A stretch of 64,000 nt of DNA from a bacterium (GTDB lineage Bacteria; SZUA-79; Acidulodesulfobacterales; Acidulodesulfobacteraceae), in the NCBI GenBank assembly GCA_021845685.1, contig JAJZVN010000009.1, positions 1 to 64,000 on the forward strand, in the 5' to 3' direction. Under the pieces are notes generated by a model. That model was not told where the DNA came from. It was given only the letters and a program-made list of their open reading frames with translations, and did no database searches. This document shows, piece by piece, positions 9,871-17,991 of this stretch. Each line of letters begins with the position of its first letter. The first letter of the stretch is position 1. The position numbers and the translations under genes are program-made.

Positions 9871-9930
9871 ATAAATCTATAAATCTATAAATCTATAAAT
9901 CTATAAATCTATAAATCTATAAATCTATAA
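9871..9930. repeat. Tandem repeat (ATAAATCT) x 7.5
   Basis: Seven perfect copies plus a half copy of the 8-bp unit ATAAATCT lie between the HdrB-HdrC gene and gltB1, about 60-120 bp upstream of the gltB1 start. Short perfect repeats like this change length by slippage and could alter promoter or leader spacing for the glutamate synthase operon. Confidence 0.9.
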
Positions 9931-10004
9931 TTAAATTTAAACATATACATATGTTAGCATATATATATGTTTTATACAATGTTTATAATATCATATATAA
10001 TGTT

Positions 10005-11330
10005 TTACAAAATATTTTCATCTAAAATTTGTTTAAAATCAGACGCAATATTTTTTTTAACAGGCGGAAGTCCCAATTTTTTCCTTGCTCCTTCCTGAGG
10101 GTCTCCTAATCTTAATGTTTTAAAAAATAATTCTTCCGCTTTTTTTACTTTTTGCGGACTTACATGATTTTTTATAGCAATATTTTTTAAAGTTGTCAAT
10201 ACCGTTTCCCAGCTATAATTCTGAGGGCAAAGTTCGGAACAGGTATGGCATTCCAAACATTCCCATACAATTTTAGAAGACATAGCGCGTTCAACATCGT
10301 TATCTAATATCATTTTAATTATTAAAGGAGGGTTATATGACGCAAAATTCAGCGACATAGGACAATCATTCCTGCAAGCTTGACAATCATAGCATCTAAT
10401 TAGAGATTCTTTATCAAACATTAGCGAATAATCTTTAAATATCTTTGATAAATTAAATTTATCAATAAACTTTTTTGCCTTTACTTTATGCATTTCAATC
10501 AGTTCTTCGGTTTCTTCTATACCGAAAGCAAGACACATAAGTTCTTCTAATGTAATAACGGGTATATCGTATTTTGAACCTTCTTTTATAAGCATAAATT
10601 GATTGGTGTCAAATTGTGTAAAACATGACGGGCATACAGTCGTGAGCGCATCAACCGAGGCTTCTTTAATAGCATCCATTTTAATTCTCGTCATAACTAA
10701 CGCTTTGTCATGTTCGTCTACCCTATCTAAAGACTGACCGCAGCACATCATTTTATTATTGTAATTTACGACGGTTGCCCCCAGTGCTTTTAAAATATTG
10801 TCATATTTTACAGGATCAAAAGGGCTGTCGAAATTTATAGCATGGGAAGGTCTAACAAGATGGCATCCATAATGGATTGCAATTTTTATGCCCCGTAAAG
10901 GGTATTTTACGCTGGCTCTTATCTTATTGACGCCGACTTCATCATGAAGATATTCTATTAAATGCGAAACCGATGAGCTTCCTGAAAAATTTAATCCTAT
11001 TTTGTCAAGTGTTTTATTTATATTTTTTTGGTAATCAGGATTAGATATAACTTTAGCTCTTGCCTGTTTAAGATTAGAATAGCAGCCAGTGCAAACCGAC
11101 ATAATATTGACATTTTCATTTTCTGCAAGAGCGATATTTCTAATAGCCGTCAAATCAAATAAAGTTTCATCTATATTTTTAACCAAAGATTTTTCAGGAC
11201 AGCATGTGAAAGAATCTATATCCTTATATTTAATTTCTAATTTATCTAAGACTAAACGCGTAGCTTTTTCCATAAAAGGAAATTTTGCCTGAATTGTACA
11301 TCCCCAAAAAAAAGCGTTTTCTTTGCTCAT
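10005..11330 (-). CDS. HdrB-HdrC fusion iron-sulfur protein
   Basis: 441-residue putative electron-transfer protein. The N-terminal half has two CCG-type motifs of heterodisulfide reductase subunit B. The first is C11-x31-C43C44-x35-C80xxC83; the second uses HYGC (about 155), CCG (about 197) and CPSC (about 235). These bind noncubane [4Fe-4S] centres in HdrB. The C-terminal half resembles HdrC, with two ferredoxin-like clusters, CYDCQACRNDCP and CLECHTCSELCP. In HdrD the fusion order is HdrC then HdrB; here it is reversed. It is not a complete methanogen HDR. It lies 193 bp upstream of gltB1 on the same strand, so it may feed electrons to glutamate synthase or to an unrelated disulfide or quinone partner. 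Confidence 0.85.
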   Translation of the reverse strand: MSKENAFFWGCTIQAKFPFMEKATRLVLDKLEIKYKDIDSFTCCPEKSLVKNIDETLFDLTAIRNIALAENENVNIMSVCTGCYSNLKQARAKVISNPDYQKNINKTLDKIGLNFSGSSSVSHLIEYLHDEVGVNKIRASVKYPLRGIKIAIHYGCHLVRPSHAINFDSPFDPVKYDNILKALGATVVNYNNKMMCCGQSLDRVDEHDKALVMTRIKMDAIKEASVDALTTVCPSCFTQFDTNQFMLIKEGSKYDIPVITLEELMCLAFGIEETEELIEMHKVKAKKFIDKFNLSKIFKDYSLMFDKESLIRCYDCQACRNDCPMSLNFASYNPPLIIKMILDNDVERAMSSKIVWECLECHTCSELCPQNYSWETVLTTLKNIAIKNHVSPQKVKKAEELFFKTLRLGDPQEGARKKLGLPPVKKNIASDFKQILDENIL

Positions 11331-11424
11331 AATTTTATTTATTTATTTTTATTTTATTGCATTAAAATTATAATCGCTATTTATTATATTATAATATATT
11401 TTAATATATTTTAATATTTAAAAA

Positions 11425-11982
11425 TTAATTTAAAATAATTTCAGAAACGCCGATAAAATATTTATAAGAAGAATAAATAGATAATAATATACTAAATAAA
11501 ATCACCCAGTACCCTACTACGCCAAAATTTATATAAAAATGGGTATAATATATAAGCAGAAATAAAATTCCAAACATTTGAAAAGATGTTTTCCATTTGC
11601 CTATTTTGCCTGCAGGAATAACTAATCCTTTTTCGCCGGCAATTGCCCTTAAACCTGTAATAAATATTTCACGGATTATTATTATTACAACCATCCATGC
11701 AGGAATTCTATTTAAAGGTATGAGCATAATAAGAATAGTAACGACTAATATCTTATCTGCGATAGGATCAAGAAAAGTTCCCAGAGTGGTAACAATATTC
11801 CTTTTTCTTGCTATATATCCATCTATAAAATCTGTTCCCATAGCCAAAACAAAAAACAAAGCGGCATATAATTCGTATATTTCTTTTTTGAAAAATAATA
11901 ATGCAAAAATAACGGGAACAATTAATATCCGGCATATAGTTAAAATGTTAGGCAAATTATAAATATTATTATTATTATTCAT
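11425..11982 (-). CDS. pgsA: CDP-diacylglycerol-glycerol-3-phosphate 3-phosphatidyltransferase
   Basis: Membrane enzyme for the committed step of phosphatidylglycerol synthesis. It contains a perfect CDP-alcohol phosphotransferase signature, D-G-x2-A-R-x8-G-x3-D-x3-D, beginning DGYIAR (about residue 50) and ending DPIAD. About five or six hydrophobic helices are visible in 185 residues, a normal length. ATG start at 11982. It stands 94 bp upstream of the HdrB-HdrC gene. Closely related CDP-alcohol transferases differ in acceptor; PgsA is the best match on length and the NLPNILTICRI N-terminus. Confidence 0.92.
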   Translation of the reverse strand: MNNNNNIYNLPNILTICRILIVPVIFALLFFKKEIYELYAALFFVLAMGTDFIDGYIARKRNIVTTLGTFLDPIADKILVVTILIMLIPLNRIPAWMVVIIIIREIFITGLRAIAGEKGLVIPAGKIGKWKTSFQMFGILFLLIYYTHFYINFGVVGYWVILFSILLSIYSSYKYFIGVSEIILN

Positions 11983-12079
11983 TTATTTATTTTAGTTTGT
12001 TTAAGATTAATTATGCAATTATGCAATTAAGTTAAAAAAGTTAAAACAATTATATAAATTGCAATTTAAATTTAATTCT

Positions 12080-12222
12080 TTAATACTGTATTAGAAAATA
12101 ATTATTTCCATAACATCCATCCCTTTTGCCGGAGGGGATAAATCATAATAATGGCCATCTGTGCCCCAGCCCTCTCACATCAAAGAGAAGGGGCGTCTAT
12201 ATATTTTCTAACGCAGGATTAA
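12080..12222. repeat. Short element with inverted ends (GTTAGAAAAT type)
   Basis: A 143-bp unit bounded by TTAATACTGTATTAGAAAAT and the complement of TTAATCCTGCGTTAGAAAAT. Inside are two GC-richer hairpins: ATCCC...GGGAT near 12119, and GCCCC...GGGGC at about 12161-12195. Related ends occur at 14170-14364, 34714-34879 and 38644. It lies downstream of the transglycosylase gene. Confidence 0.6.
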
Positions 12223-12233
12223 TGTTGTTATAT

Positions 12234-12869
12234 TTATTTTTTTATGTATTTTTTGTAGTAGCCTGAAACCTCTTTGACATAATTCTGCGTCTGAGCATAA
12301 GGAGGTATTCCTCCGTATTGCTTAACCGCATTTTTCCCTGCGTTATATGCAGCAAGAGCAAGAGATACATTGTCGTTATATTTGATAAGAAGACTTTTTA
12401 AGTATTTTGTTCCTGCATAAATATTCTGTGCAGGATTAAAAGGATTGGAAACATTTAATATTCTTTGAGTTGCAGGCATGAGCTGCATAAGTCCTTCAGC
12501 ACCTTTATCAGATACGGCTGTTTTTCTGTACCCAGATTCTGCTTTAATTACCGCTTCTATAAGACCCTGATTAATATTATATCTTTTTGCTGCTTTTTGA
12601 ATCAATTTTCTATATTTTAATATTTTATAAGTATTTTTATGATGTTTATTAACAGTAATCATAAAAACTTTATATTTGTTTGAAACAGGAACATTAGAAA
12701 AGTAAACAATTCCGTTTTTTCCATGCCTCATATAAATATCGGCACTTGCATTATTTATATGAACAAACAATATTAAAATTAAAAAAAATAAAATAGATAT
12801 ATGAACCTTACTATTTATTTTTTTTATAACTTGCGGCATATTAAATAATTCATTGTAAATAATTTTCAT
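12234..12869 (-). CDS. Lytic transglycosylase, SLT domain
   Basis: Periplasmic muramidase-like enzyme that cleaves peptidoglycan with 1,6-anhydro ring formation. The SLT domain shows the catalytic Glu in AESGYRKTAVS, the GLMQLMPAT motif, NIYAGTKYLKSLL and ALAAYNAGKNAVKQYGGIPP. A DUF4124-like segment (IYMRHGKNGIVYFSNVP) precedes it. The start is uncertain: a TTG at 12881, the ATG at 12869 used here, or an ATG at 12839, which gives the neatest signal peptide (MPQVIKKINSKVH then a hydrophobic core ending NNASA). None has a clear Shine-Dalgarno. Confidence 0.88.
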   Translation of the reverse strand: MKIIYNELFNMPQVIKKINSKVHISILFFLILILFVHINNASADIYMRHGKNGIVYFSNVPVSNKYKVFMITVNKHHKNTYKILKYRKLIQKAAKRYNINQGLIEAVIKAESGYRKTAVSDKGAEGLMQLMPATQRILNVSNPFNPAQNIYAGTKYLKSLLIKYNDNVSLALAAYNAGKNAVKQYGGIPPYAQTQNYVKEVSGYYKKYIKK

Positions 12870-12943
12870 AAATTTATACAAAATTTATATATAGCTTTTA
12901 TTTTTTATATTTTTATTTCAACCTTTATAAATAATAATATTCC

Positions 12944-13120
12944 AAAATTGCCGATATAAATTTCTACTCTATGTTATTATATATAGATTACCGCCTTCGC
13001 CTGAATGACACATCGTATAAAGTCTTTATTATATCTTTCAGGTGAATATAGATAAATATATAAACCTGATATTTATATAACAAGACACTTTTAATAATTA
13101 ATAATTTCTATCGGCAAATT
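12944..13120. repeat. Short element with inverted ends (ATTGCCGATAGAAATT type)
   Basis: A 177-bp unit with AAAATTGCCGATATAAATT at the left and AATTTCTATCGGCAAATT at the right, inverted to each other with about two differences. Related left ends occur at 39453 and 49367 and a right end at 32769. Its interior includes a CGCCTGAATGAC motif and its complement-like CAGGTG. Confidence 0.6.
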
Positions 13121-13161
13121 AAATAATATGTATAATATAATATATATTATATTATATTATA

Positions 13162-13902
13162 TTATATGCTCTCTTTTAAAATAGCGTTCATTGCCGCCGC
13201 CGCTACCGCACTGCCTCCTAAATTGCCTGTATTGCCTATGGATGAAAAAAAACCATCTTTCATAAGATTTCTTTTTGAATCATCTGCGCCGACAAATCCG
13301 ACGGGCATGCCTATTATAAGATTCGGCTTATAATTAAGCGATTTAAATAATATTTTGCATGTATTCATTGTTTCTATTAACGCCGTCGGAGCATTTCCGA
13401 TGATTATAAACTCCGGCAAATTTTCAATAATGGCAATTCTTATAGAATAAGCCGACCTTGTAATTCCGTCAGTACCTATTTTATTATTTGTATTATTGAA
13501 TTCTGATTTTAAATTATAATTTGATATTAAACCGTAAAACTTTTCACTTAATTCTTCGCTGCTTAATCCTATATGGCAGCGAACGTCAACAATAACTTTT
13601 TCATTGACGGTGCTGCTTATTCCTGCCTCAGTCATTCTGCTGTCGCAAACTATTTTTATAGGTTTATTTAATTTAGATTTTTGTTTTATAAAATTGATAG
13701 AATTTATAATAGAATTTTCCGTAAAAAACATAGTCTTTGAATAAGCCATATCACTTGAAGCATGAATAACTCTTTTAATTACTATTTTTTCTAATTCTGT
13801 ATATTTACTGTTAAAAATATCATCCTCTGCAAGTAATGAGTTTATTATTGAAATGCTTTCATTGTAAATATCTATTCCTGAATTATCATTTACTATATTC
13901 AT
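13162..13902 (-). CDS. cbiC: Precorrin-8X methylmutase (CbiC/CobH)
   Basis: Moves the C-11 methyl group to C-12 to give hydrogenobyrinic or cobyrinic acid in cobalamin synthesis. Landmarks are VIHASSDMAYSK (His47 is the expected catalytic proton donor), VCDSRMTEAGIS, GNAPTALIE and the GMPVGFVGADDSK segment, followed by the C-terminal GNLGGSAVAAAAMNA. Length 246, slightly longer than the usual ~210. ATG start at 13902. No other corrin-ring gene is in the window, so it is separated from its pathway, although a cobalamin-dependent MetH is present. Either CbiC or CobH naming is possible. Confidence 0.93.
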   Translation of the reverse strand: MNIVNDNSGIDIYNESISIINSLLAEDDIFNSKYTELEKIVIKRVIHASSDMAYSKTMFFTENSIINSINFIKQKSKLNKPIKIVCDSRMTEAGISSTVNEKVIVDVRCHIGLSSEELSEKFYGLISNYNLKSEFNNTNNKIGTDGITRSAYSIRIAIIENLPEFIIIGNAPTALIETMNTCKILFKSLNYKPNLIIGMPVGFVGADDSKRNLMKDGFFSSIGNTGNLGGSAVAAAAMNAILKESI

Positions 13903-14169
13903 ATATAATATTTTAAAATATTTATTTAGTTCATTTATTATTATTTATTATAAAAATTTATGCGCTTGTTTTCAATAATAATATAATATAAGTTGTTTTA
14001 TTATGCAATTAAATTATATAATATTAAAATAAACTAAACAAATAAAATAACATAATATAATATAAATTTTATTATCTATTATTTATTTATATAATATATA
14101 ATAACTTACACAATACATACATACATACATAATGAGAATAAACTAAACAAATAATAAATATATAATAAT
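13903..14169. other. AT-rich spacer, nothing recognised
   Basis: Non-coding AT-rich sequence between cbiC and a repeat element. It has a short ACAT repeat near 14115 and several AATAAA-like runs. I see no RNA gene, terminator or ORF I can support. Confidence 0.5.
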
Positions 14170-14364
14170 TTAAATCACCGTTAGAAATTATTAAAACTGA
14201 TTCAATATATGATAAATACTGGATTCCCGCTTTTCGCGGGAATGACATCAAATAGGTTAAAATTTAAACCTTAGCGAAGTCATTCCTGCATTGGCAGGTA
14301 CGGTTTAAAGCCGCCGGTATTTAGGCGGCTCATCCAGAAAAAGAAATTTCTAACAGTGATTTAA
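14170..14364. repeat. Short element with inverted ends enclosing paired palindromes
   Basis: A 195-bp unit with TTAAATCACCGTTAGAAATT at the left and the complement of TTAAATCACTGTTAGAAATT at the right. Inside are GGATTCCCGC...GCGGGAATGAC (14221-14246), a facing GTCATTCCTGC...GCAGG palindrome (about 14279-14300) and a GCCGCC...GGCGGC hairpin near 14318. The facing-palindrome layout is REPIN-like. It lies just upstream of rlmN. Confidence 0.65.
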
Positions 14365-14416
14365 GGTAATATAAATAATCCCGATATTTTAAATTAAATA
14401 ATTATTGCTATATTTT

Positions 14417-15493
14417 ATGGACAGCCAAAATTCTATATTTAATCTTTCATTAAAAGAATTGGAAATTTTTTGCATAAATAATTCTGCAAAAAAATTTAAT
14501 GCTTTTCAGATAATGAAATGGATATATAATGCTAAAATATATGATTTTAATAGTATGACAAATATTTCAAAACCGCTAAGGGAATGCTTAGATTTAAATT
14601 TTAATTTTAGAATGCCTGAAATTACAAACAGCAGCAAAGAAATCGGTGACGAAGGCAATTATTCAATAAAATATCTTATTAAACTTAACGACGGTTCTGC
14701 AATAGAATCTGTATTTATTGATTACGGCAAAAGAAAAACATTATGCGTTTCGTCTCAAGCAGGGTGTAAAATGCTATGCAATTTTTGCACTACCGGTAAC
14801 TTTGGTTTTCAAAGAAATTTAACTTCCGGAGAAATTATATCTCAATTACTATTAATAGAAAATAAATTAAAAATTAAAATCACTAATATAGTATTTATGG
14901 GAATGGGCGAACCATTAGATAATTTATCCGAAGTAAAAAAAGCGCTTGAAATTATTTCCGACGCTAACTTTATAGGAATAGCCCGCAGGAAAATTACTAT
15001 TTCCACATGCGGTATAATAGATAAATTAAATGAAATTAAAGATTTGAAATATAAAATTGCTATCTCTCTAAATGCTTCAAATAATTATTTAAGAAATCAA
15101 ATTATGCCTATCAATAAAAAATATCCCGTAGAAGATATTATAAAATTTATAAACTGCGGAAAATATTTCGGGCATAATAAAATAACTTTAGAATATGTTT
15201 TAATAAAGGATTTTAATGACTCAATCAATAATGCAAAAGAGTTAATAAAATTATTTTCTCCGCAAAATGTAAAATTTAATCTGATACCGTTTAACAAATT
15301 TGATATTGAAAATATGGGAGAAACTGTAAATATAAACCAAAAACAGCTTGAAAACAATTATGAAAGGACAAACGAAACTGATTACAATAATTTTCAGGAT
15401 AAATTAATGAAAGCCGGGTTTGTAGTTATAATACGACACTCTAAGGCTCAAAGCATTTACGGCGGATGCGGGCAGTTAAAAGGATCTGCATAA
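14417..15493 (+). CDS. rlmN: 23S rRNA (adenine-2503-C2)-methyltransferase
   Basis: Radical SAM enzyme methylating A2503 of 23S rRNA, and A37 of some tRNAs in E. coli. The cluster motif CKMLCNFC (Cys near residues 116, 120, 123) follows SSQAG; GMGEPLDN and ISTCG are further RlmN signatures. The C-terminal Cys needed for methyl transfer is in YGGCGQL. The ORF opens with a TTG at 14405, but the ATG at 14417 (MDSQNSIF) is preferred; neither has a good Shine-Dalgarno. It starts a plus-strand run with the ASKHA gene 25 bp later. Confidence 0.96.
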   Translation: MDSQNSIFNLSLKELEIFCINNSAKKFNAFQIMKWIYNAKIYDFNSMTNISKPLRECLDLNFNFRMPEITNSSKEIGDEGNYSIKYLIKLNDGSAIESVFIDYGKRKTLCVSSQAGCKMLCNFCTTGNFGFQRNLTSGEIISQLLLIENKLKIKITNIVFMGMGEPLDNLSEVKKALEIISDANFIGIARRKITISTCGIIDKLNEIKDLKYKIAISLNASNNYLRNQIMPINKKYPVEDIIKFINCGKYFGHNKITLEYVLIKDFNDSINNAKELIKLFSPQNVKFNLIPFNKFDIENMGETVNINQKQLENNYERTNETDYNNFQDKLMKAGFVVIIRHSKAQSIYGGCGQLKGSA

Positions 15494-15518
15494 ATAAGTA
15501 TTATTTTATATAATATAT

Positions 15519-16883
15519 ATGTCGTTAAAAAAATATTCAATTGCAATTGATTTAGGAACTACAACAGTTGCTGCCGCTTTAATAGACAAAAAAGATAATA
15601 AAGTAATTTTGGAGAAAAGTTCCTTAAACTTGCAATATCCAGAATTTGGATTAGATTCGGTAAAAAGAATACAAAACGGTCTTAACATAGAATCTGTCAA
15701 AAAATTACAGGGGAAAGCATTATTGACAATTGCAAATCTTTTAAATTATTTTATAAAAGAGAGGTGCATTGAATTGACCGATATAAATGAAATAGCTCTT
15801 GCCGGAAATACGGCAATGGAATTATCTTTTTGCGGCTACCCTTTAGCCGATCTTTCAAAGCCTCCTTACAAACCTGCTTTTAACATAGTATTTCCGGAAA
15901 AAATAAATGAATTAAAATTAGATAGCGGCAGCGGCGTCTATGACGTAAATTTAATAGACGTAAATTTAATCGCCTCGGGTTCAATTTCTCCTGATAATTG
16001 CAATCGCTGCAAAAACATCGGCACATTAAACAGCGATTTATTTATATTCCCTATCTTAGACGGGTTTGTCGGGGGCGATACCGTATCATCAATTTATTAT
16101 TTAGATATGCTAAACAAAGATAATCCTGTTTTTATAGCCGATTTTGGTACGAATGTAGAGATAGCGATAGGAAACAAAAATAAAATTTTTACTACATCTG
16201 CCCCTGCCGGACCTGCCTTTGAAGGCGGAAATATAAAGCACGGAATGTTAGCGCAAGGTTCTGCCATATCTTCTATAAAACTTAAAAACGGAATATTTGA
16301 TTTTAAAACAATCAGCGGATCAAAAATTCCCGAGGGAATTTGCGGAAGCGGTATAATTGATTTAATGGCATCTTTGCTTCATGAAAAAATAATAGATAAA
16401 AACGGGAGAATAATGCCTATCGAACTTATTGACTCAGAAAGCTATTCTATAGTCAACAAGGGATTTAATAATGAAGAAAACGAAGTTATCATTTACAGAG
16501 ACAATAAGACGGATATAAGATTTTATCAAGACGATGTAAGACAATTTCAATTTGCAAAATCTGCCGTAAAATCTGCGGCTGAAATATTGATAAATAAATA
16601 CAAAATAAATATTAACGATAATTTTGATGTTTATATATCCGGTTCTTTCGGCAATTATATAAAAAATGAAAATATAGATATTATTGATATTTTTCCTTTT
16701 AAGAATAAAAAAATAAATTATATTTATGATAGTTCCCTTGAAGGATGTAAAAAATATTTAATTTCAGAATATTGCGCAAGAAAAAAAGATATATCAAAAA
16801 TTATAAGCATTTCAAAAAATTTTCCTCTGTCGGGAAGTAAACTTTTTGAAAGATTATTTATTAAAAATTTATCATGGCAATAA
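15519..16883 (+). CDS. ASKHA/DUF4445 protein, RACo-like corrinoid activator without the ferredoxin domain
   Basis: 454 residues matching the C-terminal ASKHA part of reductive activators of corrinoid proteins (RACo/RamA). The phosphate-1 motif IDLGTTTVAAALID is near residue 10, with ALAGNTAMELSFCG, FIADFGTNVEIAIG, APAGPAFEGGNI and ICGSGIIDL following. Family members usually begin with a [2Fe-2S] ferredoxin domain, which is absent here, so an external reductant would be needed. A possible client is the MetH in this window, which lacks its own reactivation domain; that link is inference. ATG start; overlaps the next gene by 10 bp. Confidence 0.82.
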   Translation: MSLKKYSIAIDLGTTTVAAALIDKKDNKVILEKSSLNLQYPEFGLDSVKRIQNGLNIESVKKLQGKALLTIANLLNYFIKERCIELTDINEIALAGNTAMELSFCGYPLADLSKPPYKPAFNIVFPEKINELKLDSGSGVYDVNLIDVNLIASGSISPDNCNRCKNIGTLNSDLFIFPILDGFVGGDTVSSIYYLDMLNKDNPVFIADFGTNVEIAIGNKNKIFTTSAPAGPAFEGGNIKHGMLAQGSAISSIKLKNGIFDFKTISGSKIPEGICGSGIIDLMASLLHEKIIDKNGRIMPIELIDSESYSIVNKGFNNEENEVIIYRDNKTDIRFYQDDVRQFQFAKSAVKSAAEILINKYKININDNFDVYISGSFGNYIKNENIDIIDIFPFKNKKINYIYDSSLEGCKKYLISEYCARKKDISKIISISKNFPLSGSKLFERLFIKNLSWQ

Positions 16884-17791
16884 ATATGGATACAAGAATA
16901 TTTATAAATGAAAAATTGCAAAAAGATTATTTACTCGGGGTTGATTTTGCCAAAGTATTTTCATCATTTAGCAAACCCGTTATAATTAAAGATATGAGAA
17001 GTGATATAATTTATATAAATGAGCAGGCTAAGAATCTTAAACTGTCTACCAATGATGATATTTGCATGTCTTTTGATGAAGATCTGCCTGATGAAATAAA
17101 GGAAATTAATAAAAACGGTTTAATATCAATAAACAAAGTTATTAATACTGCATCTCCTTATAATGCTTCTAAAAAAAAATATTTTCAAATTGAAACTATC
17201 ACGCTTTTTAATAATTTTGGATTATTTTACGGTACTTTATTTATATTTTTTGATAAAACTGAATTTGCAGAAAATATCATTAAATTTTCTTCCTGCAATA
17301 GCTATAAAATATATGATGAATCGACAGGTTTTTTATTAAAGAATCAATTTGACGAAATTGCAGGAAAAGAGGCGGAAAGATGTAAAAGATATGGCTCTAC
17401 TTTTTCCGTAGTATATTTTAGTTTTGAAAATTTAGCTTTAATAGGACAGTCCTATGGGCAGGAAAAATTAAATAAACTTATTAAATATTATGGAATGTTT
17501 TTAAATCAAAAATTTAGAAAAACGGATTATTTGTTCAGGTTTAATTTTAATGATTTTTTTGGAATATTGACCCATACGCCCTTAGATGTTGCCGTAATTA
17601 AATTTGAGAAAATAAAGATGTCAATTTCGGAGGCTGTAAAATTTAACGGCAATGGATCGCTGCAGCCTACATTATACTACGGAATTTCGGAATTTGATAT
17701 TAAAAGGCATTTTAAGAATTGGGGTTTACTTATAGATGAAGCAAGATTAGAATTTGAAAAAAACAAAACTTTTTATTTTAGAAAATTTTAA
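16874..17791 (+). CDS. PAS plus degenerate GGDEF-domain protein
   Basis: 305 residues. The N-terminal half looks PAS-like (VFSSFSKPVIIKDMRSDIIYINEQAK). The second half has GGDEF-domain architecture: DESTGFLLKNQFDEIAGKEAERCKRYGSTFSVV and a DYLFRFNFNDFFGIL strand. At the position of the GGDEF signature it reads FNFNDF, so diguanylate cyclase activity is unlikely; it may act as a GTP or c-di-GMP sensor or by protein contact. It overlaps the ASKHA gene by 10 bp, implying translational coupling. ATG at 16874; a second ATG at 16886 is possible. Confidence 0.75.
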   Translation: MAINMDTRIFINEKLQKDYLLGVDFAKVFSSFSKPVIIKDMRSDIIYINEQAKNLKLSTNDDICMSFDEDLPDEIKEINKNGLISINKVINTASPYNASKKKYFQIETITLFNNFGLFYGTLFIFFDKTEFAENIIKFSSCNSYKIYDESTGFLLKNQFDEIAGKEAERCKRYGSTFSVVYFSFENLALIGQSYGQEKLNKLIKYYGMFLNQKFRKTDYLFRFNFNDFFGILTHTPLDVAVIKFEKIKMSISEAVKFNGNGSLQPTLYYGISEFDIKRHFKNWGLLIDEARLEFEKNKTFYFRKF

Positions 17792-17798
17792 AAGTTTT

Positions 17799-17991
17799 AT
17801 ATAAACAATTAATTATCGGCAAATCCTGTTATGCAACATTTATTTAATTAATAATTATTTTGCTATTTAATTATTTAATTAAATTAATTATTTTTTTTAT
17901 AAACAATTATCGGCAAATCCTGTTCTGCAACATTTATTTAATTAATAATTATTTTGCTATTTAATTATTTAATTAAATTAATTATTTTTTT
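17799..17991. repeat. 94-bp tandem duplication covering the selD 3' end
   Basis: Two copies (17799-17897 and 17898-17991) that differ by one substitution (TTATGC versus TTCTGC) and a 4-bp indel. The second copy contains the last nine codons of selD including the stop; the first is a downstream echo. Each contains ATCGGCAAATCCTG, resembling the ends of the ATTGCCGATAG repeat family. Confidence 0.85.

Noticed and set aside
12161-12195. Rho-independent terminator in the GCCCC...GGGGC hairpin near 12.2 kb
   Set aside because: No T-run follows on the strand of the neighbouring genes; it belongs to a repeat element.
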